A stretch of DNA of 64,000 nucleotides from Nitrospiria bacterium (GCA_919901555.1 CAKKPG010000061.1:1-64000), one strand, 5' to 3'; positions 47,779-56,718 are shown, counted from the stretch's first letter. Numbers and translations are program-made. The notes: a model not told the origin generated them from the letters alone.

Positions 47779-48564
47779 ATGAGCATTTATGGGAAAATAG
47801 GGCACCGGATCAAGGAGCTGCGGGAAAAGGTCGGAATGAGTCAGGATGCGCTGGCGAAGCATATGAAATTGCCCCGTCCAGCCATCTCTCAAATCGAGAG
47901 CGGCGCGAGGAAGATCGCTACCGACGAGCTTATTAAGTTCTCACAGATATTCCATGTGACAGTAGATGACCTTCTCAATCCCGGAAAAGAGCCGGAAGTC
48001 CGTCTGCACGAGGGGAGGGAAGAAAAGGCGCCCAAACCGCAAATGCGGATCAGCGTACCGCAAAAAAATCTCCAAAAGTTCAAGGAAGTGCTGCTGTACA
48101 TCCTGAACAAGGTCGGCGCTAAACAGAACATCGGGGAGACGGTCATTTACAAGCTCCTCTATTTCATGGATTTCGACTTCTATGAAAAGTATGAGGAGCA
48201 ATTGATCGGCGCTACCTATCAAAAGAACAAGTACGGACCCACGCCCATCGAGTTCGCCAAGATCGTCGAACAAATGACCGTCCGCGAGGAGATCATGAAG
48301 GTCAAGAGCGAGTATTTCAATTACCCGCAAACCAAGTACTTGCCTCTCAGGACGCCGGACCTTACGAAGCTTACGGCGACCGAGGTTGAAGTAATCGACG
48401 ATGTCCTGAACAGGCTTTCCGACATGAACGCAAGCCAGATCAGCGCCTACTCCCACGGCGATGTGCCGTGGGTCACGACCAACGACGGCGATGCCATAGA
48501 GTACGAGTCCGTTTTTTACCGCACACCGCCCTATTCCGTGCGGGCCTATGCGGAAGAGAACTGA
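47779..48564 (+). CDS. XRE-family HTH + Panacea (DUF4065) domain antitoxin
   Basis: HTH IKELREKVGMSQDALAKHMKLPRPAISQIESGARKI; Panacea-like YKLLYFMDFDFYEKYEEQLIGATYQKNKYGPTPIEFAKIV; SD aggag before 47779. Confidence 0.82.
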   Translation: MSIYGKIGHRIKELREKVGMSQDALAKHMKLPRPAISQIESGARKIATDELIKFSQIFHVTVDDLLNPGKEPEVRLHEGREEKAPKPQMRISVPQKNLQKFKEVLLYILNKVGAKQNIGETVIYKLLYFMDFDFYEKYEEQLIGATYQKNKYGPTPIEFAKIVEQMTVREEIMKVKSEYFNYPQTKYLPLRTPDLTKLTATEVEVIDDVLNRLSDMNASQISAYSHGDVPWVTTNDGDAIEYESVFYRTPPYSVRAYAEEN

Positions 48565-48965
48565 TGGAGGGCTCGTTCTACAGTTTGTTTATCGGGACGC
48601 TGTTCAAGAGGATATCGCATGTCCCGGAGTTTGAAAAGGACCTGAAGAAACTCGTCAAGCGGTTCTCTTCCATTGAAGAGGATTTGCAGAATTTTATCAG
48701 GTTCGCTGTGAGCTTATACCATAAGCAGAAGATCGACAGCAGGGCGATCTTTCACATATCCGATCTCGGCATCCGCTCCCCGAAGATCTACAAAGCCAAG
48801 AAATTCGCCTGCAAGGCGCTGAAAGGCAAAGGCGCGCAATCGGGGATCAGGGTCATCTATGCGTATCACCAAGAAGAGGATAGGATAGAGTTCATTGAGA
48901 TATATTATAAAGGGGATAAGGAGAGCGAGGATCGGGAGAGGATGCTGAGGATTTATAAGAAATAA
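48564..48965 (+). CDS. RelE/ParE-superfamily-like toxin
   Basis: TGATG-coupled to the upstream antitoxin; FEKDLKKLVKRF...KIYKAKKFACKALKGKGAQSGIRVIYAYHQEEDRIEFIEIYYKGDKESEDRERMLRIYKK. Confidence 0.72.
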   Translation: MEGSFYSLFIGTLFKRISHVPEFEKDLKKLVKRFSSIEEDLQNFIRFAVSLYHKQKIDSRAIFHISDLGIRSPKIYKAKKFACKALKGKGAQSGIRVIYAYHQEEDRIEFIEIYYKGDKESEDRERMLRIYKK

Positions 48966-48993
48966 GCCGCCTTGCCCTTTTCCGGTTAATGCT

Positions 48994-49143
48994 ATGGGGT
49001 ACAAAGCGAAAAAGACGGAACACTCGGGATCGAAAAAGGGCAGCGGCTCTTACTGGGGACGAAAAGGCGATGCGAAAAAAGAAAGCAATCGCAAGCGCCG
49101 TGAAGATAGTAAGATGTTGATTCGAGAGACAAAAAGAGTATAA
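48994..49143 (+). CDS. 49-aa highly basic small protein
   Basis: MGYKAKKTEHSGSKKGSGSYWGRKGDAKKESNRKRREDSKMLIRETKRV; not in the supplied ORF track because of length. Confidence 0.5.
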   Translation: MGYKAKKTEHSGSKKGSGSYWGRKGDAKKESNRKRREDSKMLIRETKRV

Positions 49144-49213
49144 TAACAGCAGCCGTCAAGATTCGTATTCCGGAAAGAAAAACAGTATGAAACCAACAGG
49201 GCAGAATAACGAA

Positions 49214-49346
49214 CAAAGACGCCCGAACGCTGTTCAAAATATCTTCCCAGGCCGCCCATAAAGATCTTGTCAAACTCGTTCAGATGGGCGTTATCAAGGC
49301 GGTCGGACAGGGACGGAGCCTGTCGTATGAGCTCAAATCGAGTTGA
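49214..49346 (+). pseudogene. C-terminal winged-helix remnant (Fic-type or similar regulator)
   Basis: Open frame without start: KDARTLFKISSQAAHKDLVKLVQMGVIKAVGQGRSLSYELKSS*. Confidence 0.5.
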
Positions 49347-49377
49347 TGATTAGGTTGATGATTAGGTTGATGATTAT
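49342..49377 (+). repeat. 12-nt tandem repeat x3
   Basis: gttgatgattag gttgatgattag gttgatgattat. Confidence 0.85.
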
Positions 49378-49584
49378 CCGTTGCGGGGTGAAATACGAAG
49401 GGTGGGCTCGGATTACTTCACAGACCAAATCGTTAGGAGAGCCGGATTCAAATCGGCGGTATTGACGAATGGCTTGAGTCTGATTGCTGCGTATAATACG
49501 CTTGAATGAGTATTTTTCCTGTGTTAAAATGAATAAAGTGATAATACGTTCGGTCGCAATCAATGAGAGGAGTTCTTTGGATTC

Positions 49585-49836
49585 ATGGTGGACTGGGGCC
49601 GCTTCAATCCGTCGGATTTTGAATATGACTTCGACAATGATAAGCTTGAAGCTCACCGCGTTTCCTTCGAAGAAGCGATTGAATGTTTTTTCTCGGATTT
49701 TGAAATTCGACGCAACAAAACATACGCCGACCGCTATCAACTCGTCGGCCATACGATGGGCGGCAGAAAGCTGAAAGTCATATTCCAGTTGAAACCGGGC
49801 AATATCGTCAGGATCATTACAGGATGGCCAGTATGA
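49585..49836 (+). CDS. BrnT-like toxin
   Basis: YDFDNDKLEAHRVSFEEAIECFFSDFEIRR...RYQLVGHTMGGRKLKVIFQLKPGNIVRIITGWPV. Confidence 0.65.
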   Translation: MVDWGRFNPSDFEYDFDNDKLEAHRVSFEEAIECFFSDFEIRRNKTYADRYQLVGHTMGGRKLKVIFQLKPGNIVRIITGWPV

Positions 49837-50132
49837 AAACGAAACGAAAAATGAAACGCCTATCGGAAGAGGAAGTCGACGCTCTTGTCGTTGCCGAGGC
49901 CGGTGTCGAGTCGGCCTGGTCAAAACCCGTGAAGGTGCGAAAGACGAAGACTGAATCGCTGACGCTTCCATCCTCGCTTGCTGCCAGGGCCGCGTTCTTT
50001 GCCGGACTGCACCGCGAAACGCGGTTGAACGACTGGCTCAAGCGGGTCATCCAGGAGCGCATTGACCTTGAAGAAGCGGCATTTGCAGGTCTTAAACGCG
50101 AACTCGTTTCCGGTGCAAAAAAAGGCCGTTGA
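49824..50132 (+). CDS. BrnA/CopG-like antitoxin
   Basis: Overlaps the toxin ORF by 13 nt; RKMKRLSEEEVDALVVAEAG... and C-terminal HRETRLNDWLKRVIQERIDLEEA helix. Confidence 0.55.
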   Translation: MASMKTKRKMKRLSEEEVDALVVAEAGVESAWSKPVKVRKTKTESLTLPSSLAARAAFFAGLHRETRLNDWLKRVIQERIDLEEAAFAGLKRELVSGAKKGR

Positions 50133-50223
50133 CGCCGGCGATCAGGGCGCGGGCGCTTTCCGGGCAGGAACGGCGCACCGTTTGCACGCTGGGATGAATA
50201 GCCAGGGGAACAGACATCACGAG

Positions 50224-50257
50224 GCCGGTTGATTCATCCTTAACCGGCTTTTTCTTT
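50224..50257 (+). terminator. rho-independent terminator-like hairpin
   Basis: gccggtt-gattcatcctt-aaccggc followed by a T-rich tract. Confidence 0.6.
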
Positions 50258-50285
50258 TGGCAGCTAACGGTAAGGACTTCAAGGT

Positions 50286-50621
50286 ATGCAGAATCTAAAG
50301 CTTGTCTGGGAAAAAACGAAAAAGGACTTCGACAAGCATGAACGAGCGCTCGTCGATTGTTGTATCGCCTTTTTAAGGAAGTCAGCCCGGCATTATCTTA
50401 ATCAGGGCAGAAGAGTATATTTTAGCGAAAACAACGTTGTCCATTGGGGTGAAGGAGATTTCGGAAGGCTGGTGATCGAGGGCAGCGAGGAAACAAGCGA
50501 TGTCTTCGGCGAGTATATTGTCGAGATCAGCTTTGAGCCTGTAATCGGCAACGATATACTAACCGGTTATACAGAAATAACGACAGACAACCTTGACGCC
50601 ATACGGTATCGCATTTCGTGA
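50286..50621 (+). CDS. hypothetical protein
   Basis: 111 aa ORF in the island; no family recognised. Confidence 0.5.
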   Translation: MQNLKLVWEKTKKDFDKHERALVDCCIAFLRKSARHYLNQGRRVYFSENNVVHWGEGDFGRLVIEGSEETSDVFGEYIVEISFEPVIGNDILTGYTEITTDNLDAIRYRIS

Positions 50622-50842
50622 AATGTATCACTTTGTTATAGTGCAATAATATGACCGGCTATATGGCCTTGAGACAATGCCAGAAGCACGTATTGCAGCA
50701 GCAATCTGAAAGCCACCGGATTTACTCAAAAACGGGGTGAAATAAGAAGGTGGATTCCGATTACTTTACGGGAGAGTGATTATTAGCATAGCTGAATGGC
50801 AACGAAGGGTTATTGACCGAACTTCTTTGAAAGAGGATACGA

Positions 50843-51349
50843 ATGCCCAAGAAACCGATTGCACGCAAAAAGAACGCAGCCGTAAAAAAGAAGCAAAAGC
50901 CGGCGTATCTCAGGGAAATCCAGATAAAGTATAAAAAGATGTGGGTCAAAGCAGGCTCGCCCGTGGGCAAGAGGATAACCGGAGCACGGCAGGTGTACGA
51001 GTTGTTTTCGGACCTGCAGAATGAAGGCAAGGAAAAGCTCATAACCATCAGCCTTGATGTGAGGCTGAAAATCATCTGCTTTGAAGTCGTTGCGATAGGG
51101 TCTTTATGTGCGGTCTATGCCAGGCCCGTGGAAACGTTGCGTGCAGCCATTCCTCTGAATCCTTACGGTATTATCATCGTGCACAATCACCCATCCGGAG
51201 AAACGCACCCCAGTCACGAGGACAAGGAATTTACTGGAAAACTTATACGCTCAGCCGCTGATCTTGGCGTGGTATTTCATGATCATATCATCATAGGGGA
51301 TGGTGATTACTTCAGTTTTTCGGAAGCAGGCTTGATGGCGAAGCTCTAA
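50843..51349 (+). CDS. RadC-like JAMM-motif protein (island type)
   Basis: HNHPSGETHPSHED = H-x-H-x10-D; GARQVYELFSDLQNEGKEKLITISLDVRLKII. Confidence 0.85.
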   Translation: MPKKPIARKKNAAVKKKQKPAYLREIQIKYKKMWVKAGSPVGKRITGARQVYELFSDLQNEGKEKLITISLDVRLKIICFEVVAIGSLCAVYARPVETLRAAIPLNPYGIIIVHNHPSGETHPSHEDKEFTGKLIRSAADLGVVFHDHIIIGDGDYFSFSEAGLMAKL

Positions 51350-51442
51350 CAAATAGATCGCGCTCTCTACTCTGCCGCACGGTATTTGGAGAAAAAGTGA
51401 TGTTTCAAGACCTAAAGAGTGGGAATTTCCAAAAGACACGGT

Positions 51443-51661
51443 ATGCATCATCGGAATCGCGGGTGGAAAGCACAGTTAGAAACAACGTCACCAAAGTTTA
51501 AATATCGCGATCCTAATATGGCTGCGCAAAAGGTGAAACAAAAATATTACGATGCAATGTGCGCACCGAATATTGATACGCATGTGTTTGTCGGAACAGT
51601 GCTTGCACACGGCACATGGGTTGTGCTCGGCGTATTCTGGCCGAAGAAAATCGTCAATTAA
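51443..51661 (+). CDS. hypothetical small protein
   Basis: ORF MHHRNRGWKAQLETTSPKFKYRDPN...DTHVFVGTVLAHGTWVVLGVFWPKKIVN. Confidence 0.35.
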   Translation: MHHRNRGWKAQLETTSPKFKYRDPNMAAQKVKQKYYDAMCAPNIDTHVFVGTVLAHGTWVVLGVFWPKKIVN

Positions 51662-51776
51662 TGATAGCTGACAATAGCAAATAAATTCTGATTTAAAGTT
51701 TTTATGTAAAGTCTCGCAGAATGGTAATTTTCAGACCTAGCCCGTGAGATCCTGCGCTCAGGAGAGAGAAAAGGGT

Positions 51777-54700
51777 ATGGCAATATTTAAGCCTGACCCT
51801 CTAACCATTATGACCATATTCACAAACCGACAAGAGGCGCGCCTACAGGTTCAAGAGCTTGTTCGCAGGTTCAAAGCCAATGAAGCCGCATATACGAGAC
51901 TCGGCTCCGCGTTCAATGAAACGGAAGCCAGAACTAATTTTATCGGCCCCTTCTTTCAGGCTTTAGGCTGGGATGTAAATAATGAAAAAGGACAGTCACT
52001 GGATTTACGGGAAGTTATTCAAGAAGCAACAGTCGAAGTGGGTGCGGAAAGGCTGTCTAAGAAGCCGGACTATGAATTTCGGCTCACCAGACAGAAAAAA
52101 TTTTATATTGAAGCCAAAAAACCATCCGTACGAATAGTTGACGATAAGGCCTCTGCATTTCAAACACGCAGATATGGTTTTAGTGGCGGTCTGCCCATCT
52201 CCATCCTGACTAATTTCCATAGACTCGCGATTTACGATTGCGTACCCATCCCAAACGAGGAAGACGATCCTCGCATCGCTCGCCTTAAGCTTTACTCATT
52301 CGAGGATTTTGACGGCCATTTTGACGAGATATACGACACGCTCTCGCGCGAAGCGGTTTACTCCGGCGGTTTTGATCGAAAATACGGCGTTGATATTACG
52401 CGCCAGGGCGCGGCGCAGTTCGACGAATACTTTCTCGCCCAAGTAAAATCCTGGAGAGAGCGATTGGCTGTTGACATTTACTCGCGCAACCCCGGTCTCA
52501 CCAGCGCGGAAATCACCTATATTGTCCAAAGACTGCTCAATCGGATTATTTTTTTGCGTATCTGTGAAGATCGTGATTTAGAAAGGTACGAAACCCTTAA
52601 AAATCTGAATGAGGAAAGTACCTATAAGGACCTTAAGCATTTGCTTCAGGATTCGGACAAAAAATATAACTCCGGTCTTTTCAACTTGATTGATGATCCA
52701 ACGATAAAAATCGATATCGGAAGTAAGGCGTTACTATCGATCATTAAAGAACTTTATTACCCACAGAGTCCTTATACCTTTTCCGTCATCGATGCCAGCG
52801 TACTCGGCGATATCTATGAACTTTTTCTGGCTCATCAGATCATTATTGATGCTCGCGGTGAAGTTGCCGTTACTGAAAAACCGGAAGTCAAAGCCAGTGG
52901 GGGCATCGTTACAACGCCTAAATATATTGTGGACTCCATTGTCGAGCGGGCGCTTACGCCTGCAACCAAAGGGAAATCACCCGAGGAGCTTGCGACAATT
53001 CATATTGCGGATATCTGCTGCGGCTCCGGCGTATTTCTCCTGTCTGCTTACGATCATTTGTTGAATTATCACCTTGATTGGTATGTACAGGATGGTGCTA
53101 CAAAATACCGCGGTACGGACATATATGAGGCTGGCAACCGTGAATGGCGGCTTACGCTGCACCGGAAGCGAGAAATTCTTCTTAACAGCATCTTCGGCGT
53201 CGACATCGACGACCAGGCCGTAGAGGTGGCACGATTCAGTTTACTCCTCAAGCTTATCGAAGATGAATCAAACGAAAGCATCATTACGCATTTGTCTCAA
53301 TATCAGGAGCGGGCGTTGCCGACACTCGACGATCATATAAAGTGCGGGAACAGCCTCGTTGATCATCGGCAATTTCAAAAATATAGTGAAAATCCATCCG
53401 ATGACCTTTTGGATAAAATCAACCCCTTTGATTGGAAAGACGAGTTCTCCTCAATTTTTGAGAAAGGTGGCTTCGACGTAATTATCGGTAATCCTCCATA
53501 CATACGGATACAAAATATGGTCGAATATTCTCCGGAAGAAGTCAAATTCTATCAAAGTTCGGCCTCGGGCTACACTTGTGCGGAAAGCGATAATTTCGAC
53601 AAATACAGCCTGTTTATCGAACGCGCCGTTTCCCTTTTGCGCACTGCAGGAGCTTTGGGCTATATCGTACCGCATAAGTTCTTTACCATTAAATCCGGTC
53701 AGTGCCTGCGCAAAATAATCTCCCGAGGGAACCACTTAAAAGAAATCGTTTACTTCGGCGTGCAGCAGGTTTTTGGCAGAAAATCGACCACCTATACCTG
53801 CATCATCGTATTGTCGAAGCAGCCAAACACTGAATTCACACTGGAAACAGTTGATGATCTGACAATATGGCGTTATTCCAAGCGCGGCCTCATACAATCT
53901 CATAAGTCAGACGAGCTAAATGAAAAACCGTGGTCCGTCGCTCCGGATAGCGCAAAACTGTTATTTGATCGACTGCGCAGAGAGCATCCGACAAGACTTG
54001 AAACAGTTGCGGAGATTTTTGTGGGCGTGCAAACGAGCGCCGACAAAATCTATATAATTCATCCCGGGAAATTTACTTCAAAGACGGTCAGCTTCGTGGA
54101 CGCTAATGATAAGGCATGGACCATAGAACGAAATATATTAAGACCAAGCCTGCTGGATGTCCAACTGTCTCCGTTCAGCAAGCCCGACCCGAATACCTTT
54201 ATTATCTTCCCCTATAAGATCGAGAACGACCAGGCTGAATTATATTTGCCTCGTGAGATGCGTAAGCTGTTTCCAAAAACGTGGAAATATCTAAAAGCTC
54301 ACAAGGAAACGCTTTTAGCCAGAAATATGCTGGGAGGCGCGCCGGATACTTGGTACAGGTATGGTCGCTCGCAAAGCCTGACAAAGTTTAACAACGAGAA
54401 GATTATTCTACCGATCTTATCGACAGAGCCCCGCTATGCCTACGACGATGAGAATATCGTGGTTACCGGTGGCGGCAATGGACCTTATTATTTGATTCGA
54501 CCGTTCAAGGACGTAAAATTGTCCATTTATTTTATTCAAGCCGTGCTTTGTCATCGAGTCATAGAGGCGATGGTCAGGGCCTCCTCAAGCGTTTTTCGGG
54601 GCGGCTATTATTCGCATGGAAAACAGTTTTTGAAGGGCATACCTATTCCTGCTATTGACTTTCAGGACGCGAAGCAGAAGCAGAAGCAAAAGCACGATCA

Positions 54701-54893
54701 AATCGTCGCCTTAGTTAAGAAACTGATGGATATCAATCAAAAAGTAAAAGCGTCAAGAACGCCGAAACAACGGAGCATCTATGAGCGGCGAAGGAAGCCT
54801 CTAATCGAACGCATCGATCTCCTGTTGGAATCTCTCTATGGGTTGAGTCAAGCTGACATCGAAGCCGCGGAGAGCGTACAGGTATTGTCATAA
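51777..54893 (+). CDS. type IIG restriction-modification enzyme (PD-(D/E)xK nuclease + N6-adenine methylase + TRD)
   Basis: N-terminal PDYEFRLTRQKKFYIEAKKPS nuclease motif; IADICCGSGVFLLSAYDHL; VIIGNPPYIRIQNM; C-terminal TaqI-like target-recognition region. Confidence 0.88.
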   Translation: MAIFKPDPLTIMTIFTNRQEARLQVQELVRRFKANEAAYTRLGSAFNETEARTNFIGPFFQALGWDVNNEKGQSLDLREVIQEATVEVGAERLSKKPDYEFRLTRQKKFYIEAKKPSVRIVDDKASAFQTRRYGFSGGLPISILTNFHRLAIYDCVPIPNEEDDPRIARLKLYSFEDFDGHFDEIYDTLSREAVYSGGFDRKYGVDITRQGAAQFDEYFLAQVKSWRERLAVDIYSRNPGLTSAEITYIVQRLLNRIIFLRICEDRDLERYETLKNLNEESTYKDLKHLLQDSDKKYNSGLFNLIDDPTIKIDIGSKALLSIIKELYYPQSPYTFSVIDASVLGDIYELFLAHQIIIDARGEVAVTEKPEVKASGGIVTTPKYIVDSIVERALTPATKGKSPEELATIHIADICCGSGVFLLSAYDHLLNYHLDWYVQDGATKYRGTDIYEAGNREWRLTLHRKREILLNSIFGVDIDDQAVEVARFSLLLKLIEDESNESIITHLSQYQERALPTLDDHIKCGNSLVDHRQFQKYSENPSDDLLDKINPFDWKDEFSSIFEKGGFDVIIGNPPYIRIQNMVEYSPEEVKFYQSSASGYTCAESDNFDKYSLFIERAVSLLRTAGALGYIVPHKFFTIKSGQCLRKIISRGNHLKEIVYFGVQQVFGRKSTTYTCIIVLSKQPNTEFTLETVDDLTIWRYSKRGLIQSHKSDELNEKPWSVAPDSAKLLFDRLRREHPTRLETVAEIFVGVQTSADKIYIIHPGKFTSKTVSFVDANDKAWTIERNILRPSLLDVQLSPFSKPDPNTFIIFPYKIENDQAELYLPREMRKLFPKTWKYLKAHKETLLARNMLGGAPDTWYRYGRSQSLTKFNNEKIILPILSTEPRYAYDDENIVVTGGGNGPYYLIRPFKDVKLSIYFIQAVLCHRVIEAMVRASSSVFRGGYYSHGKQFLKGIPIPAIDFQDAKQKQKQKHDQIVALVKKLMDINQKVKASRTPKQRSIYERRRKPLIERIDLLLESLYGLSQADIEAAESVQVLS

Positions 54894-54897
54894 CAGC

Positions 54898-56577
54898 ATG
54901 AAACCACCCGTATCATACCAAAAAAAGAGGGGCGCCTACTACACACCGAAGCCTATCGCTGATTTTCTCTCGGCATGGGCTATTCGCTCAATTCATGACG
55001 AGGTGCTTGAGCCGAGTTGTGGAGACGGCATGATATTGGCGTCCACCGCTGAAGTTTTGCTCAGAAAAGGCGCCGATCACCAAGAGGCGGTTGAGCGCAT
55101 TCATGGAGTTGAAATAGATAACGATGAATTAAAGAAAGCTCAAACCCGGCTCCGTGACTTAGGATTACCCGTTACGAATAATACTATTTACAATGGCGAT
55201 TTCTTTTTATACTGCTGGACCCACCTCGCGCCCGAACGTACGCTTTTTTCCCCACCTGGGGAAAATGGCAGGTACTTTGACGTAATTATCGGGAACCCGC
55301 CGTTTATACGCTACCAGCATTTTGAGGAAGAACATAGGAAAATTGCGTTTGACCTGATGAAACGCGTAAACTTAAATCCGAGCCGGCTGACAAACGCCTG
55401 GGTCCCTTTTATCGTTGCGGCCGCCATGCTGTTGAAGGACAGCGGCCGCTTGGCGATGGTCGTGCCGGCGGAATTGCTGCAAGTCGGATACACCGCGGAA
55501 CTGCGTTTATTTTTAAGCAATACCTTTAAGAAAATATCCATCTTTACCTTCCGGAAATTGATATTTCCAGACATTCAGCAAGAAGTTGTGTTGCTCTGCG
55601 CGGAAAAGAACGGAGCGGGGCGTAAAGGCATAAACGTTGTAGAACTGAATGGCGTGGAAGACCTGGCATTGCACGAGGATGACGGCCTTAAGCCGACTAT
55701 ATTTAAACCAGTAGATCATTCCACTGAAAAGTGGACGCAGTATTATTTAACGGTAAAAGAGATTAAGTTAATCAGGAAGCTGAGAAACGACGAACGACTT
55801 CAAGCCTTGGGAAAACTAGCCTCGGTTGATGTCGGCATTGTGACAGGAATGAATGACTTTTTTGTGCTAACCGAGGAGGCGAAAAAGCGCGCCTCGTTGA
55901 ACGGCTTTACCTTGCAAATTGTGGCGCGCTCGGCGCATTTAGGCGGTTTGGTTTTCCGGGAAGTAAACTGGAAGAACCTTTCCCGGGAGCAATTGCCCGC
56001 ATATTTACTCAATCTTCCCAATGTGCCTCTTGATGAGCTTTCCAATGAAGCCCGTGCCTATGTAAAGACCGGAGAAGAAAACGGCTCGAATGCCGGCTAT
56101 AAATGTCGTATTCGAAAGCGCTGGTACATCGTCCCCTCGGTGTGGACGCCGGACGCATTTATGCTGCGGCAGATTCATCGATACCCCAAGATTGTTTTAA
56201 ATCGTTCCGAGGCCACCTGCACCGATACCATTCATCGTGTACGATTTTATAACGGCATTAAAGGCGAGCAAGTGACGGCGGCCTTTATGAACTCTCTGAC
56301 GTTCGCCTTCGCGGAAATTGTTGGGCGAAGCTACGGGGGGGGTGTTTTGGAACTTGAGCCGCGGGAGGCAGAACTGTTGCCGGTCCCTTATGATGTCGCG
56401 AAGTCTCTTGATATTCGCGAAATTGACAAACTGTTGCTTTCAGAAAATATTGAGGCAGTATTAGACATCACAGACAAAACACTTCTCCAGAAAGCGCTCG
56501 GTTTATCAAAAGATGATATTGTCCTACTCCGCAGGATTTGGGAAAAACTTTACGAGCGTAGGATTGGACGACGTTAA
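54898..56577 (+). CDS. N6-adenine DNA methyltransferase (Eco57I/TaqI-like class)
   Basis: RGAYYTPKPIADFLSAWAI; LEPSCGDGMILASTAEVLL; VIIGNPPFIRYQHFE. Confidence 0.88.
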   Translation: MKPPVSYQKKRGAYYTPKPIADFLSAWAIRSIHDEVLEPSCGDGMILASTAEVLLRKGADHQEAVERIHGVEIDNDELKKAQTRLRDLGLPVTNNTIYNGDFFLYCWTHLAPERTLFSPPGENGRYFDVIIGNPPFIRYQHFEEEHRKIAFDLMKRVNLNPSRLTNAWVPFIVAAAMLLKDSGRLAMVVPAELLQVGYTAELRLFLSNTFKKISIFTFRKLIFPDIQQEVVLLCAEKNGAGRKGINVVELNGVEDLALHEDDGLKPTIFKPVDHSTEKWTQYYLTVKEIKLIRKLRNDERLQALGKLASVDVGIVTGMNDFFVLTEEAKKRASLNGFTLQIVARSAHLGGLVFREVNWKNLSREQLPAYLLNLPNVPLDELSNEARAYVKTGEENGSNAGYKCRIRKRWYIVPSVWTPDAFMLRQIHRYPKIVLNRSEATCTDTIHRVRFYNGIKGEQVTAAFMNSLTFAFAEIVGRSYGGGVLELEPREAELLPVPYDVAKSLDIREIDKLLLSENIEAVLDITDKTLLQKALGLSKDDIVLLRRIWEKLYERRIGRR

Positions 56578-56644
56578 AATAGAGAATTTTATTAGCCCCG
56601 CAAGCTGGGTAGCGCATACCAACAAACTGTCACGCCAAGGGTGA
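56564..56644 (+). pseudogene. truncated ORF overlapping the methylase stop; candidate remnant of a cognate restriction gene
   Basis: TTG-start frame LDDVKIENFISPASWVAHTNKLSRQG* overlapping the MTase 3' end, cut off at the his-operon side. Confidence 0.35.
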
Positions 56645-56690
56645 CATGGGCCAGATGGTCGTTGATCGATTGTGCATTAAAGGAAAAAGA

Positions 56691-56714
56691 AAAGGCGACC
56701 TCTCGGTCGCCTTT
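56691..56714 (-). terminator. rho-independent terminator downstream of hisG (possibly bidirectional)
   Basis: aaaggcgacc-tctc-ggtcgccttt with T-rich tail on the minus strand. Confidence 0.8.
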
Positions 56715-56718
56715 TGTG

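Noticed and set aside
47779-48965. Novel abortive-infection system
   Set aside because: Better explained by the known Panacea-domain TA architecture; novelty limited to the specific toxin variant.
49342-49377. CRISPR or VNTR protein-coding repeat
   Set aside because: Only three 12-nt copies with no spacers and no ORF through them.
47500-56650. Prophage or integrative element with integrase
   Set aside because: No integrase, transposase, capsid or conjugation gene visible in the island; the mechanism of insertion remains unknown.
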